From: Cladopsammia gracilis
Taxonomy: Eukaryota; Cnidaria; Anthozoa; Scleractinia; Dendrophylliidae
Direction: 5' to 3'
Assembly (NCBI GenBank): GCA_022457155.1
Contig: JAJGOT010000203.1
Span: forward strand, 1,131,501-1,195,500
DNA length: 64,000 bases
Positions 12,201 to 24,200 of the stretch are shown here, piece by piece. The translations under genes were made by a program, and so were the position numbers. The notes beneath the pieces are model-generated. The model saw only the letters and a list, made by a program, of their open reading frames with translations. It was not told where the DNA came from and did not search any database. Within the stretch, counting starts at the first letter, position 1; each line of letters opens with the position of its first letter.

Positions 12201-15200
12201 AAGAGCGAGAAAAGTGACTGTATACGGGGAAGGGGATGGTCCCGGCTCAAATGTTGTGTTGGTCTTAAATAGAAAAAAAAGTTTCAGGCATTGCAGGACT
12301 CGAATGCGAGTATTTACTAAGACATGTTGTCTTGATCTGTCAACAGTTTCTCGGAAGTAGCAATACAAGATATCAAAAGCAGTTAGTAAAGGAAAGGAAC
12401 AAGCAAAATCATGCACAGCTGCAGAGGTCTGCATCCACTCACCTGTTGACTGGCATCTGCACTGGCTTGAACTGTGGTTGACTCCCCATGATGTCCTTCA
12501 TTATCGGCTGCCTCAGCTCGCCCCACTCCCCGCTTTTCACTGCCGTCTGTAGACTCAGACTGGCCAGCGGTGATATCATTTTGTTCGCCACTGCCGTCAC
12601 CTTCTGCGGAATCTTCCACGGCCTGAACATTATCTTGTGGCTGGTCGTGGAATAAAATTGAAAACAAGGTTGAAGAAGGACCAAGATGTCAGCCTCGAAA
12701 CCAGGGGCCGAATTCACGAAGCCCTCTTAAGTTAAGACATATCCTAAGTATTGTTTCTTAACAATAGCCTATTGTTGGAATGACAATAAACTATTGTTAA
12801 GAAACAATTCTTAGGATATGTCTTAACTTAGGAGGGCTTCGTGAATCCGGCCCCAGGGTATTCGCCGCGTTCAAAATGGCGCGGAGAGCGACGAAACCCC
12901 TGGTCAAGGCTGCCAAGATATTCCAAGAAAACAGATTACAGCAAAATAAATTTGACTGCCAATCGCTGGAAATAACCCCCAAAGACGGCATTTCATCATG
13001 TGTCACGTGACAAAATAATAACTCCAGGGGTTTGTCCACCGACCGCCGTTTTGAAAGCGGAGAAGGCCCTGGGGACGAGGTTAGTCAAGTTGTAAGGGGA
13101 GAAGGCTCTGGGGACGAGGTTAGTCAAGTTGTAAGGGGAGAAGGCTCTGGGGACGAGGTTAGTCAAGTTGTAAGGGGAGAAGGCTCTGGGGACGAGGTTA
13201 GTCAAGTTGTAAGGGGAGAAGGCCCTGGGGACGAGGTTAGTCAAGTTGTAAGGGGAGAAGGCCCTAGGGACGAGGTTAGTCAAGTTGTAAGGGGAGAAGG
13301 CTCTGGGGACGAGGTTAGTCAAGTTGTAAGGGGAGAAGGCCCTAGGGACGAGGTTAGTCAAGTTGTAAGGGGAGAAGGCCCTGGGGACGAGGTTAGTCAA
13401 GTTGTAAGGGGAGAAGGCTCTGGGGACGAGGTTAGTCAAGTTGTAAAACGGAGAAGGCTCTGGGGACGAGGTTAGTCAAGTTGTAAGGGGAGAAGGTCCT
13501 GGGGACGAGGTTAGTCAAGTTGTAAACGGAGAAGGCTCTGGGGACGAGGTTAGTCAAGTTGTAAGGGGAGAAGGCCCTGGGGACAAGGTTAGTCAAGTTG
13601 TAAACGGAGAAGGCTCTGGGGACGAGGTTAGTCAAGTTGTAAAACGGAGAAGGCTCTGGGGACGAGGTTAGTCAAGTTGTAAGGGGAGAAGGCCCTGGGG
13701 ACAAGGTTAGTCAAGTTGTAAGGGGAGAAGGCCCTGGGGACGAGGTTAGTCAAGTTGTAAACGGAGAAGGCTCTGGGGACGAGGTTAGTCAAGTTGTAAA
13801 ACGGAGAAGGCTCTGGGGACGAGATTAGTCAAGTTGTTAGGGGAGAAGGCCCTGGGGACGAGGTTAGTCAAGTTGTAAACGGAGAAGGCTCTGGGGACGA
13901 GGTTAGTCAAGTTGTAAAACGGAGAAGGCTCTGGGGACGAGGTTAGTCAAGTTGTAAGGGGAGAAGGCTCTGGGGACGAGGTTAGTCAAGTTGTAAGGGG
14001 AGAATGCCCTGGGGACAAGGTTAGTCAAGTTGTAAAACGGAGAAGGCCCTGGGGACGAGGTTAGTCAAGTTGTAAGGGGAGAAGGCCCTGGGGACGAGGT
14101 TAGTCAAGTTGTAAGGGGAGAAGGCTCTGGGGACGAGGTTAGTCAAGTTGTAAGGGAAGAATGCTCTGGGGACGAGGTTAGTCAAGTTGTAAGGGGAGAA
14201 GGCTCTGGGGACGAGGTTAGTCAAGTTGTAAGGGGAGAATGCTCTGGGGACGAGGTTAGTCAAGTTGTAAGGGGAGAAGGCTCTGGGACGAGGTTAGTCA
14301 AGTTGTAAAACGGAGAAGGCTCTGGGGACGAGGTTAGTCAAGTTGTAAAACGGAGAAGGCTCTGGGGACGAGGTTAGTCAAGTTGTAAGGGGAGAAGGCC
14401 CTGGGGACAAGGTTAGTCAAGTTGTAAGGGGAGAAGGCCCTGGGGACGAGGTTAGTCAAGTTGTAAACGGAGAAGGCTCTGGGGACGAGGTTAGTCAAGT
14501 TGTAAAACGGAGAAGGCTCTGGGGACGAGATTAGTCAAGTTGTAAGGGGAGAAGGCCCTGGGGACGAGGTTAGTCAAGTTGTAAACGGAGAAGGCTCTGG
14601 GGACAAGGTTAGTCAAGTTGTAAAACGGAGAAGGCTCTGGGGACGAGGTTAGTCAAGTTGTAAGGGGAGAAGGCCCTGGGGACAAGGTTAGTCAAGTTGT
14701 AAGGGGAGAAGGCCCTGGGGACGAGGTTAGTCAAGTTGTAAACGGAGAAGGCTCTGGGGACGAGGTTAGTCAAGTTGTAAAACGGAGAAGGCTCTGGGGA
14801 CGAGATTAGTCAAGTTGTAAGGGGAGAAGGCCCTGGGGACGAGGTTAGTCAAGTTGTAAACGGAGAAGGCTCTGGGGACGAGGTTAGTCAAGTTGTAAAA
14901 CGGAGAAGGCTCTGGGGACGAGGTTAGTCAAGTTGTAAGGGGAGAAGGCTCTGGGGACGAGGTTAGTCAAGTTGTAAGGGGAGAATGCCCTGGGGACAAG
15001 GTTAGTCAAGTTGTAAAACGGAGAAGGCCCTGGGGACGAGGTTAGTCAAGTTGTAAGGGGAGAAGGCCCTGGGGACGAGGTTAGTCAAGTTGTAAGGGGA
15101 GAAGGCTCTGGGGACGAGGTTAGTCAAGTTGTAAGGGGAGAATGTTCTGGGGACGAGGTTAGTCAAGTTGTAAGGGGAGAAGGCTCTGGGGACGAGGTTA

Positions 15201-18200
15201 GTCAAGTTGTAAGGGGAGAATGCTCTGGGGACGAGGTTAGTCAAGTTGTAAGGGGAGAAGGCTCTGGGGACGAGGTTAGTCAAGTTGTAAAACGGAGAAG
15301 GCTCTGGGGACGAGGTTAGTCAAGTTGTAAAATGGAGAAGGCTCTGGGGACGAGGTTAGTCAAGTTGTAAGGGGAGAAGGCCCTGGGGACAAGGTTAGTC
15401 AAGTTGTAAGGGGAGAAGGCCCTGGGGACGAGGTTAGTCAAGTTGTAAACGGAGAAGGCTCTGGGAACGAGGTTAGTCAAGTTGTAAAACGGAGAAGGCT
15501 CTGGGGACGAGATTAGTCAAGTTGTAAGGGGAGAAGGCCCTGGGGACGAGGTTAGTCAAGTTGTGAACGGAGAAGGCTCTGGGGACGAGGTTAGTCAAGT
15601 TGTAAAACGGAGAAGGCTCTGGGGACGAGGTTAGTCAAGTTGTAAGGGGAGAATGCTCTGGGGACGAGGTTAGTCAAGTTGTAAGGGGAGAATGCCCTGG
15701 GGACAAGGTTAGTCAAGTTGTAAAACGGAGAAGGCCCTGGGGACGAGGTTAGTCAAGTTGTAAGGGGAGAAGGCCCTGGGGACGAGGTTAGTCAAGTTGT
15801 AAGGGGAGAAGGCTCTGGGGACGAGGTTAGTCAAGTTGTAAGGGGAGAATGCTCTGGGGACGAGGTTAGTCAAGTTGTAAGGGGAGAAGGCTCTGGGGAC
15901 GAGGTTAGTCAAGTTGTAAAACGGAGAAGGCTCTGGGGACGAGGTTAGTCAAGTTGTAAGGGGAGAAGGCTCTGGGGACGAGGTTAGTCAAGTTGTAAGG
16001 GGAGAAGGCCCTGGGGACGAGGTTAGTCAAGTTGTAAAACGGAGAAGGCTCTGGGGACGAGGTTAGTCAAGTTGTAAGGGGAGAAGGCCCTAGGGACGAG
16101 GTTAGTCAAGTTGTAAGGGGAGAAGGCCCTGGGGACGAGGTTAGTCAAGTTGTAAGGGGAGAAGGCTCTGGGGACGAGGTTAGTCAAGTTGTAAGGGGAG
16201 AAGGCCCTAGGGACGAGGTTAGTCAAGTTGTAAGGGGAGAAGGCTCTGGGGACGAGGTTAGTCAAGTTGTAAGGGGAGAAGGCCCTAGGGACGAGGTTAG
16301 TCAAGTTGTAAGGGGAGAAGGCCCTAGGGACGAGGTTAGTCAAGTTGTAAGGGGAGAAGGCCCTGGGGACGAGGTTAGTCAAGTTGTAAGGGGAGAAGGC
16401 CCTAGGGACGAGGTTAGTCAAGTTGTAAGGGGAGAAGGCCCTAGGGACGAGGTTAGTCAAGTTGTAAGGGGAGAAGGCCCTAGCGACGAGGTTAGTCAAG
16501 TTGTAAGGGGAGAAGGCCCTAGGGACGAGGTTAGTCAAGTTGTAAGGAGAGAAGGCTCTGGGGACGAGGTTAGTCAAGTTGTAAGGGGAGAAGGCTCTGG
16601 GGACGAGGTTAGTCAAGTTGTAAGCGGAGAAGGCCCTGGGGACGAGGTTAGTCAAGTTGTAAGGGGAGAAGGCCCTAGGGACGAGGTTAGTCAAGTTGTA
16701 AGGGGAGAAGGCCCTGGGGACGAGGTTAGTCAAGTTGTAAGGGGAGAAGGCCCTGGGGACGAGGTTAGTCAAGTTGTAAAACGGAGAAGGCTCTGGGGAC
16801 GAGGTTAGTCAAGTTGTAAACGGAGAAGGCTCTGGGGACGAGGTTAGTCAAGTTGTAAACGGAGAAGGCCCTGGGGACGAGGTTAGTCAAGTTGTAAGGG
16901 GAGAAGGCTCTGGGGACGAGGTTAGTCAAGTTGTAAGGGGAGAAGGCTCTGGGGACGAGGTTAGTCAAGTTGTAAGGGGAGAAGGCTCTGGGGACGAGGT
17001 TAGTCAAGTTGTAAGGGGAGAAGGCCCTAGGGACGAGGTTAGTCAAGTTGTAAGGGGAGAAGGCCCTGGGGACGAGGTTAGTCAAGTTGTAAGGGGAGAA
17101 GGCCCTAGGGACGAGGTTAGTCAAGTTGTAAGGGGAGAAGGCCCTGGGGACGAGGTTAGTCAAGTTGTAAACGGAGAAGGCTCTGGGGACGAGGTTAGTC
17201 AAGTTGTAAGGGGAGAAGGCCCTGGGGACGAGGTTAGTCAAGTTGTAAGGGGAGAAGGCTCTGGGGACGAGGTTAGTCAAGTTGTAAGGGGAGAAGGCCC
17301 TGGGGACGAGGTTAGTCAAGTTGTAAGGGGAAAAGGCCCTGGGGACGAGGTTAGTCAAGTTGTAAGGGGAGAAGGCTCTGGGGACGAGGTTAGTCAAGTT
17401 GTAAGGGGAGAAGGCTCTGGGGACGAGGTTAGTCAAGTTGTAAGGGGAGAAGGCCCTAGGGACGAGGTTAGTCAAGTTGTAAGGGGAGAAGGCCCTAGGG
17501 ACGAGGTTAGTCAAGTTGTAAGGGGAGAAGGCCCTGGGGACGAGGTTAGTCAAGTTGTAAGGGGAGAAGGCTCTGGGGACGAGGTTAGTCAAGTTGTAAG
17601 GGGAGAAGGCCCTGGGGACGAGGTTAGTCAAGTTGTAAGCGTGAACATTCACAAGAAGAAAACCTGTTTGACAAGAGCATGCACATTAACTGGCAACGAT
17701 TCGCTACCAAACATTAAACACAAAAAGCATATATCACACATCACAATAATATGCATTCTTCACCTTAGCATCTGACTTTGTTTTCCAGTTTTCTTGATCA
17801 CCAGCATCTTCATCCTAGAAAATATCCATCCTGTCATATAAACTACATGACCCAAAATGACACAAATATGTGAATTTTGTTTGTAACAACCATGATCCTT
17901 TCACTAGATCAACAAACATTGAGAATGACTATATTTTTTACAACAGAAGTGCGATTTTTAATTGTGATAAATATTGTTTCACTGTTAGTAAGTGGAACAA
18001 TTTGCCGAAACATATTGACCATGCCGAGTCCCTTACTGTTTTAACTAATCTAATATCTAGAATTGTGTTATTATTGTAAATTTTATTTTTTTAAAATTGT
18101 TTAGTTGGAGAAATTGTAGGGATAACCTCATGATTTCCCCTTTTAAGAGGTGGTTTTTAATATTTTTCGTTGAAGACCTTCTAAATAAACTATTATATTA

Positions 18201-21200
18201 TGTATGTGAAATGAACCTAAAAATAGTAAGCTCGCCCAAGATGTCTCAATGCTCTATAAAATTTGTTATGACCTAACAAGACACCGAACCCTTTTAATAT
18301 CCCATCAAATCATAACGTAGCAATATGTATTTCCACCAGTACGAATGCAAAGTTTAAGTTTTCAGCTACGTTTTGTCCTCTTAATATTTGATGATGCTAT
18401 TTGCTTCAACTATTTTTTACAGAACAGATTAATTAATCAGTCTATTGCCAGTAGACCATTGGCAGTATGGCCAAACTAAGGAACTTTCTCTCTGTTAAAG
18501 ACGCTTCTTATTATTAGTCATCTACTTTTCACGGTTGTCTTTTAGCATTAGCGTATATCAAATTAGGAGATATAAAAATCAATGTTAAGAGCGGTTTTCT
18601 ATCGAGTGTCGGAATTAATTTCGCAATTGCTTTGGTTTTCCATCACAACGCTTCGTAATTGGATCTGGTCGCACACGTTTTCCTGCGCTTGGCTTGGCTC
18701 GACACTCAATTGAAAACTGCTTTAACTCCCATCCACTTACCATCCATCCCATCCACTTACCTTAGGTTTCTCTCCATCCTCTTGTTTATCCGCACCTTCA
18801 TTTTCGTCCATGTTCTTCTCATCCCCTATTGTGTCCTCCTCTTCATCTTCCTTCACGTTCGTTTGGTCGTCACCTGGTACGGCCGATTCATCTTCAGGTT
18901 CTCTCGTGTCGGTTTCTTCTCCTTCATCTCCTTCAAATTCGTCGGTTTCCATTTCTTCTGGTTGTTCTTGTGCAAAAGAAAATCAACACATTTTGAATAG
19001 CCGAAATATAAATTTGCATCTATAAAGGCCAAAGACAGCTTTTCACAAAATTACTCTATAAGTGAAATGAACCTTTTAATATATATCTCTGGTAACTATT
19101 TTTCTATATTATACATTGTACATAGCTCATGCCTGTATTATCTTTTTATTTAGGGAAGCGTAATAGAGCCAACCTCCTGTTTTTCTTTTTCAAGATGTTT
19201 CTTTAATTTTACTTTGGCCGCATCATCTTGAATAAAATATTATGTCGTGTCGTGTCGTGTAACAAGATGATCAAGAAAGTATCTACGTTTATTACATAAA
19301 ATTCAGTGAAATACAAGGATTTCTCCCACAGCGGAAACATCATGTCTCGACAAATGTGAAGATATCAATTTTATCCTCACTGCGAAGAGTGAAGGTATAA
19401 AAATCTTCAGTTTGCTATCATGTTTGCCGTCGGAAATCTTCGGCAATCTTCGTAAGATTTCGGAAAACGATCGTTCGTACAGAACATTTTGTTGGAACAT
19501 TTTCGAAAATCTTCGGAAAATTGTTAAAACTTCGTAATTAGTGTCGTAAAAAGCTAACATGACTTACCATCCGCGCCTTCGTTTCCCTCTTCATCAAGCT
19601 GCAGGTCATCTGGCAGATCAAGACTGGCAGGTCCCTCTGTATCTTGAAGTCCCTGTTGTTCTTGCTGTCCTGTGCCTTCCTCGTCATCCTCTCCCTCATC
19701 TTCCAGATTACCTTCTTCGTCATCTTGAATTTCATTGGGTCTCCCGTTATTTTGTTCTTCATCAACACCGGGATCTTGGTCAATCTTCTCTTTACTATCG
19801 CCTGTAGATCCTGTTGTTGAGATAAAGGCATCAGTCAAAAGAGCACAATCACATGCCAGCGGAGTCATTTTTTTTTAATCCACCGCGCGAATTTACCGTT
19901 ATTGACAAATCCCAGAAGACATTCATGACGGATTCCCGTTTGTGACCACTTCGTTTCTCTGTTAAATGCACAGGGTAAAGAAACTGCTAAAGAAGTTATG
20001 AAAAAAGGAAGAACTCACTTAAGAAGCAAGAGGGTGTTGTAATTAAATTGGAATTTGTTGTATATAATTATATTGTGTTTTTTATGTTCTTTTAGGAGGG
20101 CCGCAAGTTTGTCAGGTTTATTTTTTACTGTCACGTGTTACCATCAGAAAATAAAGCTGTTTATTACCACTGTACTCCAGACTTCTTAGATTCTCTTGTA
20201 GATAAACATTTCAATAACACTTCTGAGAGAAGAATTAAACAACGGGATCAATGACAGTAAACGACCAAAGGAAATAAAAGAAAGGTAATTTCAAGACAGC
20301 GGGATCTTACTGTCTTATAATTACTGATCGTCATCAAATCCTATTGTTCTCTCTCTGTATTATATCAACGATTGCAGCGTGATTAGGAGTTTTGATTCCA
20401 AGTGTCTGAGGAAAATGGGGACGGTCCTTTTTGTTAGCAGGGGAAATTATCAGGGGTAATACTAAACGTGCTAAAACACACTAACTGCAATATTGCAGAG
20501 TGCACGCTGCAATATTAAAAATATTGCAGGTAGCCCGATTTTACCACGTTTAAGTATCCCCCCTGATGATTTCGTTATGAAAAGACCGTTTGGGTCTTAC
20601 CCTTATTATTTTTGCCGCTAACATTTGTTTAAATTGGAATCTCACTATGTAATTTACAACTGAAGATAAAACTTTCTAAAATAAATAAACAGTACACAAG
20701 AAAATTATTCCAGGAGATATGTAAACACAAAGGTATTCAATTTATCATAAATCGTAACTTGCTTAAACCTCGTACAAGGTTTGTCATTTATACGAAATAA
20801 CAATTTTAGTGTAATTAGTGCTAAGCACAACTAACTGATTACAAACTTCACTTGTTTCTGGCTTAATGGATTTTTCCTTTAACTCCTTTTCTAGTTTTTG
20901 CTCACTGTACTTTTGTTCAACATCTTCCTTAATACATTTTTCTTCAATACCTTTGAGCACCATGTTGGTGCACATAACAAAACAAGTTCATTAAAATTCT
21001 TTTGTAGGTGTGCACCAACATGGCCGCCGTGACGTAACGTGAAAACCACCTATAATTATAATAGATAATTACTTCGGCTCACAGCATTATTAGGTATATT
21101 GCAGTCAGCTTCGGGCTGTGCCTTCAGCTTTCTGCAATATACCTAATAATGCTGCGAGCCTCAGTAATTATCTATTAAATGTGAGATGCTAAGGAAAACA

Positions 21201-24200
21201 TACTAAGATCAACCACTTTACCTTGGTTGTCTTCTTTGGCGACCAGTTGTGCTTGAGCTTCAGGCTCAGCTCCAGATCCTTTCTCTTCCTTCATCTCTTG
21301 TTCCTATAAGTAATTTAAGAGATTAGCATTCCAAAATACTTTATCCATAGTGATTAACGCGTCGGACTTGAGGTCAGTCTCGATCTCAGCCATTAATCGT
21401 TGGAACATTTGACATTTTATAAAGCTGAACCCCGTTCCCCTTATCAATCGAGCAATTTTAACAAAACTTAAAACACGAACGGTTCTCAACTTTGTGAAGG
21501 GGATGGAGAAAACGTTTGCATGGTTCTAACATTATTGTCTGAGGTTGCTGATCTCTGCCTTGTTGTTGCCTTAGTCTCTCCTTTCCGGGTACATAAATGA
21601 GTACATTGCCAGTTTATTAAACTGTACTCCACATTACCCCTCTTCACTGAGTTGGAGGTAGCCTCACGATGGACTACTGTCTTGCATTCCATCCAGCAAT
21701 CCACCAAATTCTTCCACTTCTTTGGCCCTTTTTTCGAGAAACGTGTTCGTTCACTCAAAAAATTTCATATCTACCCACGAACGTTTTTCTTTTTTTCACT
21801 TTTTCAACCTTACCTCATTTTCTTCCTCGTCATCCGAATCTCCCCACATCTTCTCATCCAATTTTTCAGTTTCCTGTCCATCCACTTCTCCCATCTGTTT
21901 ATCCACATCAGGCTCCTCCTCATTCTCTTCATCGCTTTTCTCATTATCTTCTTCCTCTCCTGTTTCTACGTCGTGCAAGGCGCCATCAAAATTCTCGCGC
22001 ATCTCGATGCCGTTTTCTTCGTCTGGAATTTGCTGCTGTTGATTTTCTTCTTTGTTGTCCTGATCTTGTCCTTCTTGTTTGGTGTCCTCAAGCTAATAAG
22101 CCGTCATAAAGAGGACTTATTTAACTTAATTAAACACTGACTAAATAAGTCGTTTTTAACTCGTGAATACGCGAAGCGTTGGACGAATTATAGCACACCG
22201 GGGGAATTATTCAAATGTTCACTTTGTTGAACGAGTTATAGCACACCGAGGGAAATTATTCAAATGTTCACTCGGTTGAACGGGTTATAGCACACGGGGG
22301 AAATTATTCAAATGTTCACTCGGTTGAACGGGTTATAGCACACGGGGGAAATTATTCAAATGTTCACTCGGTTGAACGGGTTATAGCACAAGGGGGAAAT
22401 TATTCAAATGTTCCCTCGGTTGAACGAGTTATAGCACACGGGGGAAATTATTCAAATGTTCACTCGGTTGAACGGGTTGTAGCACAAGGGGGAAATTATT
22501 CAAATGTTCACTCGGTTGATCAGCTGGAAACATTGAGCCCGCGATATGTAATGGTCACCTTTGGAGGGGAGGAGGGGCGGTACGCTGCTTTTACAAGGTC
22601 TTCTCTGATCGACTGATAAAACAATAGAACAAACAAAACAACAATGGACCCTAGCCCTGAAAATAACACAGCTGCGTAATACCCAGGTCCAATGAAATTA
22701 GAGGTTCTAAATAGCTGCGTGCCTACTGGGGGTGGATGGGGAATTGGACGCAACGGGTGGGGGGTCGGTGGAGCAAAACGCCAAAGAGAAGGGAGGGGAG
22801 GGTCAAAAGGTTGTTTCGTATTCACGAGTTGACTCAAAGGAGCCTTTGATTGTAATATTTTATTAAGCTTATGGCGGTTTCCTGTTACCTGTCTCACAAC
22901 CACGTTGCGAGAAAAGTTTCAGAAAACCAAAAAACTGCTAAAATCCTTACGAAACAAGTTGCTGCGTTTACAACGACTGCAATTTTCTTTAGCGTCAAAT
23001 AGTCCAAAACCAACTTCTGAGACTTGCGTAGCAATTCTCCTTTTTTGGCGACTCCAACAAACAAAGAGAAAGATGGCGGCGTTTGGGCGGCATTTTGCCT
23101 AGTGTAACATCCACTACTTTTATGCAACAAGAAAAACGTAGCGGATTAAACTGGGATGCAGGTCTCTGTTCGCGATGACGAGATGCTCTGGCCTGATGTT
23201 TGTGTTTACGTTGGCGAGAGTCTACTGTATACAGGGAAAAACAACACAACCTCTCGGTCTAGAAACAAATATAAACAAGAATTAATTAACCTGATCTTCG
23301 TTCTCGATCTGATCACTGACATCCTTCATTCCTTCTCCTTCCCCGATGCCTCCCCCTTCAATGTCCTCAAACTCAGTGCCCCCGTCACCTTCACCTTCTT
23401 CTATTTCTGGGGGGAGACAGAATCCCCTCGAGGCCAGGTCAGTAAAAATACTCAGCAATACCGATAAAAGCTTGCTGGTGGCGCGGTGAGCTGCTAACAA
23501 GTTGACCAGGAGATGCTGTGACACGTTTAGGTATTGATGAAGAATGGGGATGGAAGCTCCTAGTAGTTGCATGCACAAGCCTATGAATGGTAGCTGATCA
23601 GACTCATCTGAAGCCGACCTTGTATAATCAGCCATTCCTTTGAGTTGAGACATCAGAGCAGAGATACTTTTCGTCACTTTGGCTAAGTCGAGGCAGTTGA
23701 TTTCCTCGAGTAAGCTCCGGTGGAGAAGCGTTGTCAAGTGTCCATCTTGATGTTGCAAACTTTCAATGTTAGCATCTGCAGTAGAAAGATAGAAACAAGT
23801 GATCGAACTGACAAAAATAGCCACAGTCAAAATCTATTTTTTTAAGATAGAAAAAATGGTTAAATCAGAATGCTAATAGCATATTTTAACGTGTTTCTAG
23901 CGCTTTGCGACCTTTTTAGCTGTTTTCGAGGTTTTCCTCCAGACGTTTCCCCACAGTTTTGAAGAGTGGTTTTTTGTCAGCTTTTTCCTGTCCTTTTCCA
24001 GCTTTTTTTAACGTTTTCCAACGTTTCTGTGCCATTTTCCGGGTGACTTTTTTCAAGCGTCATTGTAGCGATTTTAAGAGTTTATCCGCTCTTTTCCAGC
24101 ATTTAGCAGCCTTTTCCTTGCTATTTTGTAGCGTTTTGTTTTTACATTTTCCTTTCTGAACGTCAAATCCGAATCAATACGCGACAAATTGTTGAAATAA

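Noticed and set aside
16023..17652. Long minus-strand open frames (up to 295 codons) of [13 protein letters not shown] repeats
   Set aside because: Pure product of a 39-bp tandem repeat, a multiple of 3 with no stop in that frame. There is no non-repeat domain, start context or splice context, and both strands are open.
18659..19000. Plus-strand hydrophobic or Ser-rich frames opposite the acidic exons (also 21652-22140)
   Set aside because: Antisense of Glu/Asp-rich coding exons automatically gives Phe/Leu/Ser-rich open frames; the minus-strand midasin frame explains the sequence.
22520..22903. 127-codon minus frame with a hydrophobic segment
   Set aside because: Overlaps a dispersed repeat also found near 58200; the proline-rich part looks like repeat translation. 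Kept only as a repeat.
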